The position numbers were made by a program, and so were the translations under genes. Source: Pseudonocardia kunmingensis (GTDB taxonomy: Bacteria; Actinomycetota; Actinomycetes; Mycobacteriales; Pseudonocardiaceae). From it: a stretch of 64,000 nt of DNA. Every line of letters begins with the position of its first letter. The stretch's first letter is position 1. Location: contig NZ_VFPA01000009.1 in assembly GCF_006716445.1 (NCBI RefSeq), positions 83,618 to 147,617 on the forward strand, given 5' to 3'. A model generated the notes under the pieces. The model saw only the letters and a program-made list of their open reading frames with translations. It ran no database searches and was not told the DNA's origin. Shown piece by piece: positions 8,687-17,464 of this stretch.

Positions 8687-9879
8687 CGGGGTCCTTTCGG
8701 TGCGAGGCCGGCGCTGGGACGGACCACGGTGTGGGTGAAGTCGCCGCCGGCCCGCACCGGTGAGACCCGCACGGTGGATCCGGTGCTGGGCGCTTCGACC
8801 ATGTAGTGGGCGCCGTCGACGACGCCGAGGTAGATCGCGACGTGGTGGACGGGGTTACCCCAGAACAGCAGGTCACCGGGCTGCGCCTGGGCCCACGGGG
8901 CGGTGTGGCCGTGCGCGGCCTGCTGCTGGGAGACCCGGGGCAGCGTGATGCCGGCTTGGGCGTAGGCGTACTGAGTCAGCCCGGAGCAGTCGAACCCGCT
9001 GGTGCCTGCGGCCACGACCGCGGCGGCGCGGTCGGTGGCGCCAGTGTGGGTTCCTTGGCTGGGGCCGTTGACGCCGCCTCCGCCCCACACGTACGGGGTG
9101 CCCAGGTAGGTCAGCGCGGCGGCGGCCGCCGTCGCAGCCGCCGGGTCGGGGAAGGTGAAGGTGGCGGCGAGCCCGGCCTCGGGTGGCAGCTGCACCGTCA
9201 GTCCGTTCAGCGCCACCGTCACCGGCCCGGGTCCGCCGCCCGCCGCGCACACGACCCCGGCGCCGGCCGGGTCGCCCGGGGCGACGCCGGGGGTTCCCCG
9301 GTAGAGCTGGCCGGCCAGCGTCATCGCCCACTGCTCCCACCGGGCGTACCAGGACGCGCCGGCGCCGGAGGCCTGAACGCGTTGGGCGGCATCAGCCAGC
9401 CCGATCCCGCCCGTGGTGGGGTCGGGGTTGTCGTAGTTCGGGACCCGCTGCAGCAGCATCTGGTAGAACGCCGCGGCCGCGGCCGCGGGATCGGTCTTGT
9501 CGACGTGGGCGTAGTAGTCGCCCTGTTGCTGGAAGATGCCGACCGACCGGCCGCTGACGGCGGCGGGGTTGAGGCTGGATTCCTGCATGGCGGTGGCCAC
9601 CGCAATCGCGGTGCCGCGCTCGGTGATGCCCATGCTCTTGCCGACGGCGACGACGGTGCCGGCGATGGTCATCTGGTCGGCGTTGAGGGTCGCGCCCTGC
9701 TGCGACGCCGGCGCACCGGGCGCGGCGTCGGCGGGTCGGGTGCCGGGTTGGGCGGTGATGGCGCACCCGCCGGCCGGGGGCTGGAGCGTGCCGAGCGAGC
9801 CGCCGGTGAGGATGACCAGGAACAGCAGCAGCACCAGCGCGATCGCGCCGACCACGGCGCCGGCGGCTGGCCCACGCAT
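8683..9879 (-). CDS. Bifunctional cell-wall hydrolase: transglycosylase-like plus NlpC/P60
   Basis: A 398-residue surface enzyme of the VirB1/CwlT type that would open peptidoglycan for the conjugation channel. An N-terminal membrane anchor covers residues 9-27. Residues 85-190 resemble a soluble lytic transglycosylase, with AMQESSLNPAAVSGRSVGIFQQ supplying the likely catalytic Glu100. Residues 255-390 form an NlpC/P60 peptidase with GFDCSGLTQYAY (Cys298) and VHHVAIYLG (His346). The pairing of both activities in one anchored protein is typical of Gram-positive type IV secretion. ATGA overlap with the T4CP gene supports co-translation. Confidence 0.9.
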   Translation of the reverse strand: MRGPAAGAVVGAIALVLLLFLVILTGGSLGTLQPPAGGCAITAQPGTRPADAAPGAPASQQGATLNADQMTIAGTVVAVGKSMGITERGTAIAVATAMQESSLNPAAVSGRSVGIFQQQGDYYAHVDKTDPAAAAAAFYQMLLQRVPNYDNPDPTTGGIGLADAAQRVQASGAGASWYARWEQWAMTLAGQLYRGTPGVAPGDPAGAGVVCAAGGGPGPVTVALNGLTVQLPPEAGLAATFTFPDPAAATAAAAALTYLGTPYVWGGGGVNGPSQGTHTGATDRAAAVVAAGTSGFDCSGLTQYAYAQAGITLPRVSQQQAAHGHTAPWAQAQPGDLLFWGNPVHHVAIYLGVVDGAHYMVEAPSTGSTVRVSPVRAGGDFTHTVVRPSAGLAPKGPR

Positions 9880-9885
9880 GCCGGC

Positions 9886-11118
9886 TCAGCCGCCAGCGGT
9901 GGCGGTGCCGACCCGCCACAGGCCGTCGCTGTCGCGCAGCACCACGCGGGTGTGGCGCAGCGTTTCCACCCAGCGGGTGCCGCTGCCGGCGGTGATCACC
10001 TGCTGGATCTCGCCGATCACGATGGCGCTGGTGTCCGAGCGCGGCGCCTCGGGGGAGACCACCGCGGTGGGGGCCGCGCAGCGGGCGGTCTCGGCGCCTG
10101 CGACGACCTTGTCCCAGCTGGCGCGGGCCCGTTCGTCGGCGGCGGGGTCGAGTTCGGCCCACCCGGCGGTGGTCATCGCCGGCCGGGCCCGCTGCTCGGG
10201 CGCGCCGAACGGCTCGGTGTAGGCGTAGGGGCACAGCCTGGCCAGCCAGGCGCGCATCGCGCCCTCCGGTGAGGCCAGCTCCGCCGGCGCGGGGTCGCCG
10301 GCCGGCGGGTCGACCACCACGATGCTGTCCGGTGTCGTGCCGGAGGGCGCGGCCGGTCGGAGCGGAGCGACCCCGCTGGGCGGGATCGGAGCCGGGGCGG
10401 GGAACGGGGCGCTGCTCGCCGGTGTGCGGGATGCCTGGCTCTGTCCGGATGTGGGTGGCGAGGTGGGCGGGGGCGTCGTGCCGGTGGGTGCTGCCACGGC
10501 CGTCGCCGGCGCCCGGTTGAGGTCTTCGGTCCCGCCGAACCAGCCGACTAGTGCCAGTGTCACCGCGACGGTGGCCAGCAGTGAGGCGATGACGGCGGCG
10601 TGCCGGCCGGGCGATACGGGTTGTCGAGCCACCTCTGCTTTCGGCGGCCTGACTGGAGGGTTGTGCAGGGCTTGGCGTAGCTGCGCCCTCCGGCGTCGCG
10701 CTTCGGTGGCCACTGCGTGGTTGTGCGCGCGGCGGGCGCGAGCGCGCGCACCGAATGGCCATCCGGGGCCGGCGCGCAGCAGGTCACGCCCGACCAGGGC
10801 GTCGACGGCGATCCGGGCCGCGTCCCGCAGTGATAGCTCCGACCCGGTGGGAGGGTCCGTGGCTGGCTTCCCGGGTGACGGATCGTTGCCCGGGGCGGCC
10901 GTGGGGACGGCGATGGGCTCGTCGTCGTAGGGCTCGTCGCGGGGTGTTCGGTGCGGACGGTCCGGCGGCGCAGCAGGCGGCACCGCGGACGTGGGCGCGG
11001 TACCCGCCGACGGGGGTGTGGTTGGCGCGGTGGACTGGTGTGCGACAGGGGTGGGCTTCGGGTCGGTGCCGTACCAGCGCGGCGGCAAGGGCAGCTCGTC
11101 GTTGTCCTGCTCCATCAT
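9886..11118 (-). CDS. Membrane-anchored conjugation protein, possible VirB8-like extracytoplasmic domain
   Basis: About 410 residues starting MMEQDNDELPLPPRW, chosen because GGGAG lies at the right distance; a longer reading to 11253 has a random N-terminus. A Pro-rich cytoplasmic part is followed by one membrane helix (RHAAVIASLLATVAVTLALVGWF), a Pro/Ser/Thr linker and a C-terminal domain of about 140 residues ending in VVLRDSDGLWRVGTATAGG. That ending, with paired strands and a Trp-Arg-Val finish, resembles NTF2-like VirB8/TcpC domains. It lies between the NlpC hydrolase and the TrbL-like channel protein. The fold assignment is tentative. Confidence 0.65.
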   Translation of the reverse strand: MMEQDNDELPLPPRWYGTDPKPTPVAHQSTAPTTPPSAGTAPTSAVPPAAPPDRPHRTPRDEPYDDEPIAVPTAAPGNDPSPGKPATDPPTGSELSLRDAARIAVDALVGRDLLRAGPGWPFGARARARRAHNHAVATEARRRRAQLRQALHNPPVRPPKAEVARQPVSPGRHAAVIASLLATVAVTLALVGWFGGTEDLNRAPATAVAAPTGTTPPPTSPPTSGQSQASRTPASSAPFPAPAPIPPSGVAPLRPAAPSGTTPDSIVVVDPPAGDPAPAELASPEGAMRAWLARLCPYAYTEPFGAPEQRARPAMTTAGWAELDPAADERARASWDKVVAGAETARCAAPTAVVSPEAPRSDTSAIVIGEIQQVITAGSGTRWVETLRHTRVVLRDSDGLWRVGTATAGG

Positions 11119-11132
11119 CGGCTCCCGTGGTG

Positions 11133-13343
11133 CTACTGGCGGCGGCCGCGACGTACCCGGGTGATGCGGTAGGCGCCGTCGCGGTGGCGCGCAGGCCGGG
11201 GTGGCGGGGCGGGGTCGAGCGAGGAGATCCCGTCGCCGCGCCGGTCGACCCACACGCGCCCCCCGCCGGATCCGGTGCGTTCCTGCGTGCGCGCGACGTT
11301 CGCGCGCACGGTCGGGTCGAGCTCGACCTCGCTCGGCGGGATCCCGCGATTCGGCCGCTGGAAGTACGAACGGGTGTTGCTCGCCCCCGCAGCGCTCTGG
11401 CCCGGCGCACCGGTACCACCGCCGGGGCTCCGGCTGTTGCCCCCGTTCGGTCGGCCCGACGGTGTCGCTGCAGATCCGCCCGGCTGGGGCGGGGGGCCCG
11501 AACGGCCGCCACTCGGACCTCCGCTCGGGCCGCCACTCGAGCCAGGGTCAGGCCCGGAGGAGTCGTTGGTGCTGCCACCCGGACCGGGTGGCAGCGCCCG
11601 GGGACCGGTGGTCAGCGCCCGAGGCGGCGCCGACGTCGAGCCGGACAGGGCGGGCGTGGAGGAAGCGGGCGCGGTGGGGGCGACGCGGGTGAGGTCGGCC
11701 CAGCGCCGACCGCCGGTGTCCTCGAACGGGGCGAGGTGATCCTGCTGCATTCCCCCGTGGCCGGGGTTCCACGAGGGGCCGGGGGAGGAGAACCCAGGCG
11801 TCGAGCCCCACCTGTTGCGCACGACGAACCCGGACGCGAGCGCGCGGGCGCCGGCGGCGCCGAGCCCGAGCACGCCGCCAGCGGTGCCGATCGCGGTGCG
11901 AACCGCGGAGCGGGCCATGAGCGCGCCGGCGAACCCGAGTGATCCGCCGCCGCCGACCGTGGTGAGCATCTCGAGCCAGGCGCGGGCCTTCACCGCGGCG
12001 GCGAACAGCCCGAGGTTGAGCACCGCGACGATGAAGAATCCGTAGCTGGCGGTCTGGGCGCCCAACACGGTGGACACCACCATGACGGCGGCGATGACCA
12101 CGGTGACGAACAGCGCCTGTAGCTGCATCCCGAGGGTGAACAGCCAGTACTTGGTGCCGGTGTCGCGGAACCAACCCGGGATCGGCCAGAAGGTGAGGAA
12201 CACCAGGCCGACGATCAACATGAGCAGGAATCCGACGGCGGCGATCAGGCCGGCGACGACCAGCCTCAGCAGCATCAGCGCCATCGGGATGGTGATCAGC
12301 GCGAGCATGAGCAGGTAGGCGGTGCGGGTCATGTCCTGGCCGCGGATCCAGTCCTGCCAGGCCCCGAACTCCGGCACCACATTGTCGTTGTCGAGCTCTG
12401 TCATCCAGCGCTGCCATTGCTCGTCGTTGGCCAGCGCGTGGGCGCCTGTGACCTCGCAGATGTCGAGCTCGTGGAACTGGGCGTAGCACCACGCGGTGGC
12501 GCCGAAGGTGTTCCACACGCTGTCGACCAGCGTCCGGGTGGCGACGACCTGCGGGTCGCCGCCGATCTCGGGGGTGACGAATCCGGTCGGGTTCGCCTCG
12601 GCGTGGGTGTACTGCGCTGCGCCGGAGATGACACCGGCCGCGACGTCCTGGCGCAGGCCGTCGACGTCGTTCATCAGCTGGGAGGGGCCGGCGGCGAACC
12701 CGACGGCGATCACCCCGGCCGCGACGACCCAGCCCATGTCGGAGAGGAATCCGCGGCCTTCGCCGCGCCAGCGCGTGTAGGCGATGAACGCCCCGATCGC
12801 GACGGTCGCCCCGATCAGCGGCCAGAAGACGTTGTCGGCGACCATCTGGGTGGCGGTGTCGATCTGCGGGGCGGACTCCTGGTAGACGCTCAGGTTCAGG
12901 AACCATTCCAGCAGGGTGAGCGCCCCGTAGAGGATGCCCAGGCACAGCCACATGATCAGGTTGTTGACGAACCCGACGATTTCCAACAGCCCTGCTTTGG
13001 CGCCGAGAAAGCCCTGGTTGGCGCTGTCGGGTTTGACCGTCAGCTGGTAGGCGGCGAAGTCATACGCCTCGTACAGGGTTGGCGGGGCGCCCTGGGCGAG
13101 ATCCGGGCCGTCGATGATGCCGCCGTCGGCGGCATACGCCATGCGGGCGGCGCCGACCAGAAACAGCCCGACCATCCAGCCCAGCACAAGCAGGCCCTGC
13201 GGGTCCCGCAGCGGCGCAGCCAGGCGCCACACCCCGCGCAGCAGCCGACTGACGTGCCGGGCCATCATCGCGCCGGCGGCGCGCGCAGCCATCCTCGGCC
13301 CGGGCCAGGACGTGCTGCCCACCCGCGCCGTCGTCGTGGGCAT
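11133..13343 (-). CDS. VirB6/TrbL-like polytopic conjugation protein
   Basis: A 736-residue membrane protein. Residues 50-70 look like a signal or first helix ending in AYA; at least six further hydrophobic helices follow between about 110 and 480 (examples: NNLIMWLCLGILYGALTLL, LLMLALITIPMALMLLRLVV, LQALFVTVVIAAVMVVSTVL). The last 220 residues are a hydrophilic Gly/Ser/Pro tail ending in a basic stretch (RVRRGRRQ). This is the layout of VirB6/TrbL inner-membrane channel components. The start could be one of several nearby Met/Val codons. It is placed directly after the lipoprotein gene. Confidence 0.8.
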   Translation of the reverse strand: MPTTTARVGSTSWPGPRMAARAAGAMMARHVSRLLRGVWRLAAPLRDPQGLLVLGWMVGLFLVGAARMAYAADGGIIDGPDLAQGAPPTLYEAYDFAAYQLTVKPDSANQGFLGAKAGLLEIVGFVNNLIMWLCLGILYGALTLLEWFLNLSVYQESAPQIDTATQMVADNVFWPLIGATVAIGAFIAYTRWRGEGRGFLSDMGWVVAAGVIAVGFAAGPSQLMNDVDGLRQDVAAGVISGAAQYTHAEANPTGFVTPEIGGDPQVVATRTLVDSVWNTFGATAWCYAQFHELDICEVTGAHALANDEQWQRWMTELDNDNVVPEFGAWQDWIRGQDMTRTAYLLMLALITIPMALMLLRLVVAGLIAAVGFLLMLIVGLVFLTFWPIPGWFRDTGTKYWLFTLGMQLQALFVTVVIAAVMVVSTVLGAQTASYGFFIVAVLNLGLFAAAVKARAWLEMLTTVGGGGSLGFAGALMARSAVRTAIGTAGGVLGLGAAGARALASGFVVRNRWGSTPGFSSPGPSWNPGHGGMQQDHLAPFEDTGGRRWADLTRVAPTAPASSTPALSGSTSAPPRALTTGPRALPPGPGGSTNDSSGPDPGSSGGPSGGPSGGRSGPPPQPGGSAATPSGRPNGGNSRSPGGGTGAPGQSAAGASNTRSYFQRPNRGIPPSEVELDPTVRANVARTQERTGSGGGRVWVDRRGDGISSLDPAPPPRPARHRDGAYRITRVRRGRRQ

Positions 13344-13353
13344 CGGGTGGTGC

Positions 13354-13851
13354 TCACCCGCCGTACTCGGTGGCGGGCGCTTCGCACTGGGTGGGCCGGA
13401 TGACGCTGCGGTCGGTGATCGGCCGCACGGCTCGCACTGACCACGTGTCGGCGACGAGCTCCAGGGTGACTGCGACGTAGGGTTCGCCGATCTCGCCAGG
13501 TGGGTTCACCGCTGCGTCGAAGCCGTGCCGGACCCCGCAAGTACGGGACTGGATGACCTCGACCTCCGGCAGCTCGCCGGTGCGCTCGCCGCTGCAGCGG
13601 CCATCCTTCTGTAGCTGCGGCACCAGCTGGGGCGACAGCAGCTGGCAGGCCGCGGGATCGTGCGCGGCGTAGAGCCGCACGAACGACGTCGCGGTGGCCT
13701 CCGGGTCGGTGCGGTCCGGCTCGGCATCCGATGGGCCGACGGCGCAACCGGCCAGGAAGCCGAGGACGGCCAGCAGGATCAGGGCGGGCGCGGCGGTCGT
13801 CGCGGCTCGGCCTCGTCGAGGCTGGCGGGTCGGCCGGTCGTGCATGGTCAT
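13354..13851 (-). CDS. Lipoprotein of the conjugation operon
   Basis: A 165-residue secreted lipoprotein. The N-region is basic (RQPRRGRAA), the hydrophobic core is APALILLAVLGF and the lipobox LAGC puts the lipidated cysteine at residue 36. The mature part (TATSFVRLYAAHDPAACQLL ... VTLELVADTWSVRAVRPI) looks like a small NTF2/VirB8-like fold that may sit at the outer face of the channel. Its ATG overlaps the VirB4 stop by four bases (ATGA), which ties it to the secretion machinery. No database family can be named by eye. Confidence 0.75.
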   Translation of the reverse strand: MTMHDRPTRQPRRGRAATTAAPALILLAVLGFLAGCAVGPSDAEPDRTDPEATATSFVRLYAAHDPAACQLLSPQLVPQLQKDGRCSGERTGELPEVEVIQSRTCGVRHGFDAAVNPPGEIGEPYVAVTLELVADTWSVRAVRPITDRSVIRPTQCEAPATEYGG

Positions 13852-16727
13852 CGCTCCTTGGATCGTTGTGCGCTGGTCACGGCCTCGAGCTCCTCGTCGT
13901 CGAGTACTCCGTCGTCAGGCGGACGCCAGGCAGCCGAGCGGGTAGTGGGGGCGCTGTGCGTCGACTGCGGTCGAGCTGGCGGGGTCCCCTCCTCGGCGGG
14001 TGCGGGAGGCGGCGCCGTGGGCGCCGGCGGTTGGGACGCCTCGACAGGGGCTCGATCCTCGAGGGCAGGGGCGTTGTCCAGCGCTGTGTCATCGACTGCC
14101 GGGTCGCCGTGGGCCCGGTTCTCGGCGGAGGTGTGGCCGACTGTCGTCCTCCCACCGGGCTCGGCGGGGTTGGCGTTGGCGCCGGTATCCGCGACGGTGG
14201 CGCGGTCATCGTGGGCGTTGGTGCTCTCGCCCGGCTGGTACGTGAGGTGGGTCGTGGGAACCGCGTCCTCGGTGTCCTCACCGGCGTCGGTGGACAGGGC
14301 CTGGCTGATCCACTCGCTCATGAGGTCGAACCGGATCGGGGCGAGCCGGCCGTGCCGGTCGAGCATGATCGCCTCACCGGTGCCCAGCGAGGCCTGCATC
14401 TGCCGCAGGCGGGGGCCGGGCTCGGGCCGTTTGAGCAGCGCGGCTTGTCCGTCCTGCTCGGCGCGGCCGTCGGCGCGGAACGCGAACGAGGCCACGATCT
14501 GCTCCACCAGGCCGGTGAGTCCGGCGAGGTCGGCCGCGGCTTGGGTGTCGAGCAGCAGCCAGGTCTGCAGGGCTCGCCCGGTGCGGGCGAGCCATTCCAC
14601 GAAAGCCTTGCCCTCCGGGTAGCCGGTGATCAGGTGCAGCTCGGTCAGTGCGACGAGCTTCTTGAGCTCGCGCACGTTGCGGCTCTGTTGCAGAGCGTAG
14701 TTGAGGCTGATCCGGAAGGTGGTGATCGAGCACCGTTCGCTGACCGTCCACCGTTCCGGATCCGGGTTGTGCCGGGGCAGGTCCAGCCCGGCCAGGCCCA
14801 GATAGACCAGTCCGCGCCCGGTCATCAGCGGCTGGGCGTGCCGTGACAGTGGACCGAGCACTGCGCGGATGTGCGCTTGTTTGGCCCGCAGCGCCAGGAT
14901 GCCGCCCAGCTCGCGGGCGGTGGCCGCGTGCGGCCGCGACGCTGGGGTCGCGGTGAGCTCGGCGATGACCGCCTGGGCTGACCACTGGTCTCTGGGCGCG
15001 CGCAGCACGTTGTCGATCGCGGTTTCCAGGACGACCTCGCCGCGGCGACGGTCCTCGGCCGACAGCGCGCCCAGCATCGCGTCGAGGGTGAGGGAGCGGG
15101 CCAGGTCCACCGAGGGGCTGAACCGCATCGGGTCCATCGTCCCGGACGCGGCCGGGTCCAGGACGTCGATCACCTGCACCGGGACGCCGAGCAGTTGCTG
15201 GGCGACGTCGACGACGCCGCCGAGGTCGCCCTTCGGGTCGACCAGCAGTTCCCACGCACCCTCGGCGAGGGCGCCGAGGGTCACCATGTTCAGACCGGTC
15301 GATTTCCCTGATCCGGACTGTCCGGTGAACGCGATGGTGGTCGGTCGGGACCGGTCGGATGCGGCACGGGAGACCAGGTGCAACTGCACTGGCCCGGGGG
15401 TGGAGCCCAGGTTCGCGCCGATGTAGGGGCCGGCGGAATCGCCGATGGCCGAGCCGCCGTGGAACCAGCTGCCGGCGAGGGTGCGGGCGGGTTGGTGTTG
15501 GGCGAACTCGGGCACCCGGATCCGGTCGCCGGGCAGCAGCTCTTGCCACAGCAGGCCCTGCACGTAGGGGACGACCTCGAGCTTGACCAGGCCGGTGTAG
15601 CGGTCCCGCAGCTTCGCGATGCGGTCGGCGAGCTCGTCGGGGGAGGAGGCGTCGACGACCCACCGGGCGTGGTTGGTGGTCATCACGTCCAGGCGCCGCT
15701 GGATCTCCTGGCGGCGCATCTGCAGCGCGTCGTCGGCGTGGGAGACCTCCAGCGGCACCTGGGCGCCGTGCGTCCCGGCCTCCCGCGCCTGCGAGCGGGT
15801 CATTTTGCGGCCTTGGTCGATCAGCGCGATGGAGCCGGTCTGCCCGTGGCTCACACCCCGAACCGAGGCCTCCACCCCCGGCAGCTCGGTGAGGATCTCC
15901 AGCCATTCGCCGCCTGGGATCTGCAGCTCTTCGACCGGGAACCCGTTCACTGCGGGGGACAGGATCGACACGTACCGGCGGGTGCCGCTCTTCAGGTCGG
16001 TCACCACGACGTGGTTGGGGTTGGTGGGATCGACCTCGCCCTGCATGAGATCGACCAGTACCGGCCCGGCCAGCGATAGTTCGTCGGGCACCTCCACCGC
16101 TGCCCTGCGGATCTCGCGCGCGTAGGCCCAGGCGATCAGCCCGGCGGGGGCGGCCGTGCCGCGCAACGGGCTGCGGGCCAGCTGCGCGAACCAGCGGTCG
16201 ACATCGGCCTGGATCTTCACCAGCCGCTCGTGCGCGTCCTTGTGCGCCGTGTACTGCGAGCGCAGGCGCTGACGCGCCGCCCGGCTGGCCCGATCGACGG
16301 GAGTGGCCGGGCCGGTGTCCGGCCAGCGGATCCCGAACAGCACGATGCGCCGCCGGAAGTAGCCCTCCTCCGCGTTGCGCGTGATCCGCCGGGCCCCGAG
16401 CTCGATGTAGTCCCCAGCACCCGGCGCCCGCACGCTCTGGATGGCCTCCCAGCTGTCGTAGTACTCCTCGGTCGAGTACGGCGCCCACATGATCTTGATG
16501 TGGTACTCGGCGCCGGGTGGGAGCAGCGCGCCCATCGCCGAGGCCGTCTCCCAGGTCGCTTGGGTGAGGTCCTCGTCCTCGAGCAGGTAGGTCGAGCCGG
16601 GCGGGATCTGCGCCCACACCCACACCGCATCGTCGGTGACCTCGGCGCCGTCGGTGATCAGTCGTGGTACGGCGGGTGGGGCGCTGATGCGCTCGAAGGT
16701 CTGGCGTAGCTGCCCGGAACGCTTCAT
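13848..16727 (-). CDS. VirB4/TraC-type conjugation ATPase
   Basis: A 959-residue ATPase that powers channel assembly or substrate transfer. The ATG at 16727 (MKRSGQLRQTF) was chosen because it overlaps the previous stop as ATGA; upstream extension gives low-quality protein. The N-terminal half is the VirB4 alpha/beta domain. Walker A is FTGQSGSGKSTG near residue 470, closely followed by LVDPKGDLGG; the C-terminal half has TGRGLVYLGLAGLDL and a helical region before an acidic, Pro-rich tail of about 140 residues ending in VLDDEELEAV. The tail is longer than in classic VirB4 and may bind partners. Confidence 0.88.
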   Translation of the reverse strand: MKRSGQLRQTFERISAPPAVPRLITDGAEVTDDAVWVWAQIPPGSTYLLEDEDLTQATWETASAMGALLPPGAEYHIKIMWAPYSTEEYYDSWEAIQSVRAPGAGDYIELGARRITRNAEEGYFRRRIVLFGIRWPDTGPATPVDRASRAARQRLRSQYTAHKDAHERLVKIQADVDRWFAQLARSPLRGTAAPAGLIAWAYAREIRRAAVEVPDELSLAGPVLVDLMQGEVDPTNPNHVVVTDLKSGTRRYVSILSPAVNGFPVEELQIPGGEWLEILTELPGVEASVRGVSHGQTGSIALIDQGRKMTRSQAREAGTHGAQVPLEVSHADDALQMRRQEIQRRLDVMTTNHARWVVDASSPDELADRIAKLRDRYTGLVKLEVVPYVQGLLWQELLPGDRIRVPEFAQHQPARTLAGSWFHGGSAIGDSAGPYIGANLGSTPGPVQLHLVSRAASDRSRPTTIAFTGQSGSGKSTGLNMVTLGALAEGAWELLVDPKGDLGGVVDVAQQLLGVPVQVIDVLDPAASGTMDPMRFSPSVDLARSLTLDAMLGALSAEDRRRGEVVLETAIDNVLRAPRDQWSAQAVIAELTATPASRPHAATARELGGILALRAKQAHIRAVLGPLSRHAQPLMTGRGLVYLGLAGLDLPRHNPDPERWTVSERCSITTFRISLNYALQQSRNVRELKKLVALTELHLITGYPEGKAFVEWLARTGRALQTWLLLDTQAAADLAGLTGLVEQIVASFAFRADGRAEQDGQAALLKRPEPGPRLRQMQASLGTGEAIMLDRHGRLAPIRFDLMSEWISQALSTDAGEDTEDAVPTTHLTYQPGESTNAHDDRATVADTGANANPAEPGGRTTVGHTSAENRAHGDPAVDDTALDNAPALEDRAPVEASQPPAPTAPPPAPAEEGTPPARPQSTHSAPTTRSAAWRPPDDGVLDDEELEAVTSAQRSKER

Positions 16728-17182
16728 CGCTTCGCCTTCCTGGGGCGCCAGCGACGGCCCAGCAGCGGCACCAACGCCTCGCTGGGCCGGCGCGGGTGCA
16801 GCTCGGTGGTCACGGTGATGCGGATCGGGGTGGGCCGGTAGTTGCCGAGCACCAGCAGCGGGTTGCGGATCACCCTGCGCCGGCTGGGTAGCCGCGCGAG
16901 CAGCGCGTCGTACCACAGCAGCAGGTTCATCCGGCCGTCCTCACCGGTGCGGGTGCCGAGGAAGATGATCACGAACGGGGGGACGACATAGAGCGTGGGC
17001 CCGAACCGGGATGCGAGGCTCACCCCGACCAGCAGCATGAGCGCGAACCACACCGCGCAGACCGCGACACCGATGCCGATCGTGCGGCGCGGGACGCCTT
17101 GCCCTAGTGGCCGGTTGAACAGTTCGTACTGTCGCGTTTCGAGTTGAAGGTGGGAGGTGTCGGTCGGTAGCTGCATCGGCAT
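16724..17182 (-). CDS. TcpE/PrgI-like small conjugation membrane protein
   Basis: A 152-residue protein with two neighbouring membrane helices (IGIGVAVCAVWFALMLLVGV and LYVVPPFVIIFLGT) preceded by a YELFNRPLGQGVPRR segment and followed by a basic domain. The size, the early two-helix hairpin and the position immediately before a VirB4 ATPase match the TcpE/PrgI family (VirB3 analogue) of Gram-positive systems. The stop overlaps the VirB4 start by four bases. Assignment rests on layout and gene order rather than on a diagnostic motif. Confidence 0.7.
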   Translation of the reverse strand: MPMQLPTDTSHLQLETRQYELFNRPLGQGVPRRTIGIGVAVCAVWFALMLLVGVSLASRFGPTLYVVPPFVIIFLGTRTGEDGRMNLLLWYDALLARLPSRRRVIRNPLLVLGNYRPTPIRITVTTELHPRRPSEALVPLLGRRWRPRKAKR

Positions 17183-17194
17183 GGCGGCTGAACC

Positions 17195-17464
17195 TCACCC
17201 TCCTGTGAAGGTCGCGAACAGGCCCCGGAGGAGCTCGGTGGTCTCCGCGGGCATGTAGCAGAACCCGGCGATCGGGATCGCGGCGATGATGATCGTGAAC
17301 AACTTGCCGTATCGCTCGTCGGCGTAGGCGCCCACGCCTCGGGCAGCCATGACCACCAGCAGCAGCGATCCGATGATGCCCAGCGCGATCTGTTGGAGGG
17401 GCACGCCGCTTTCCGGGCTGAGCTGCGCGAGGTACACGCTCACGACGGCGCTGGTCGTTCCCAT
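17195..17464 (-). CDS. Two-helix small membrane protein (VirB2/TcpD position)
   Basis: An 89-residue protein with two hydrophobic helices, LQQIALGIIGSLLLVVMAARGV and KLFTIIIAAIPIAGFCYM, separated by a short polar turn (GAYADERYG). The size and the position between a TcpC-like gene and a TcpE-like gene resemble VirB2-type pilins or TcpD of Gram-positive conjugation systems. Its ATG shares one base with the TcpC-like stop (TGATG). No enzymatic motif is present. Confidence 0.65.
   Translation of the reverse strand: MGTTSAVVSVYLAQLSPESGVPLQQIALGIIGSLLLVVMAARGVGAYADERYGKLFTIIIAAIPIAGFCYMPAETTELLRGLFATFTGG

Noticed and set aside
12417..13403. Plus-strand frame with many HP and DD repeats
   Set aside because: It is the complement of the TrbL-like membrane protein; hydrophobic codons read backwards give such sequence.
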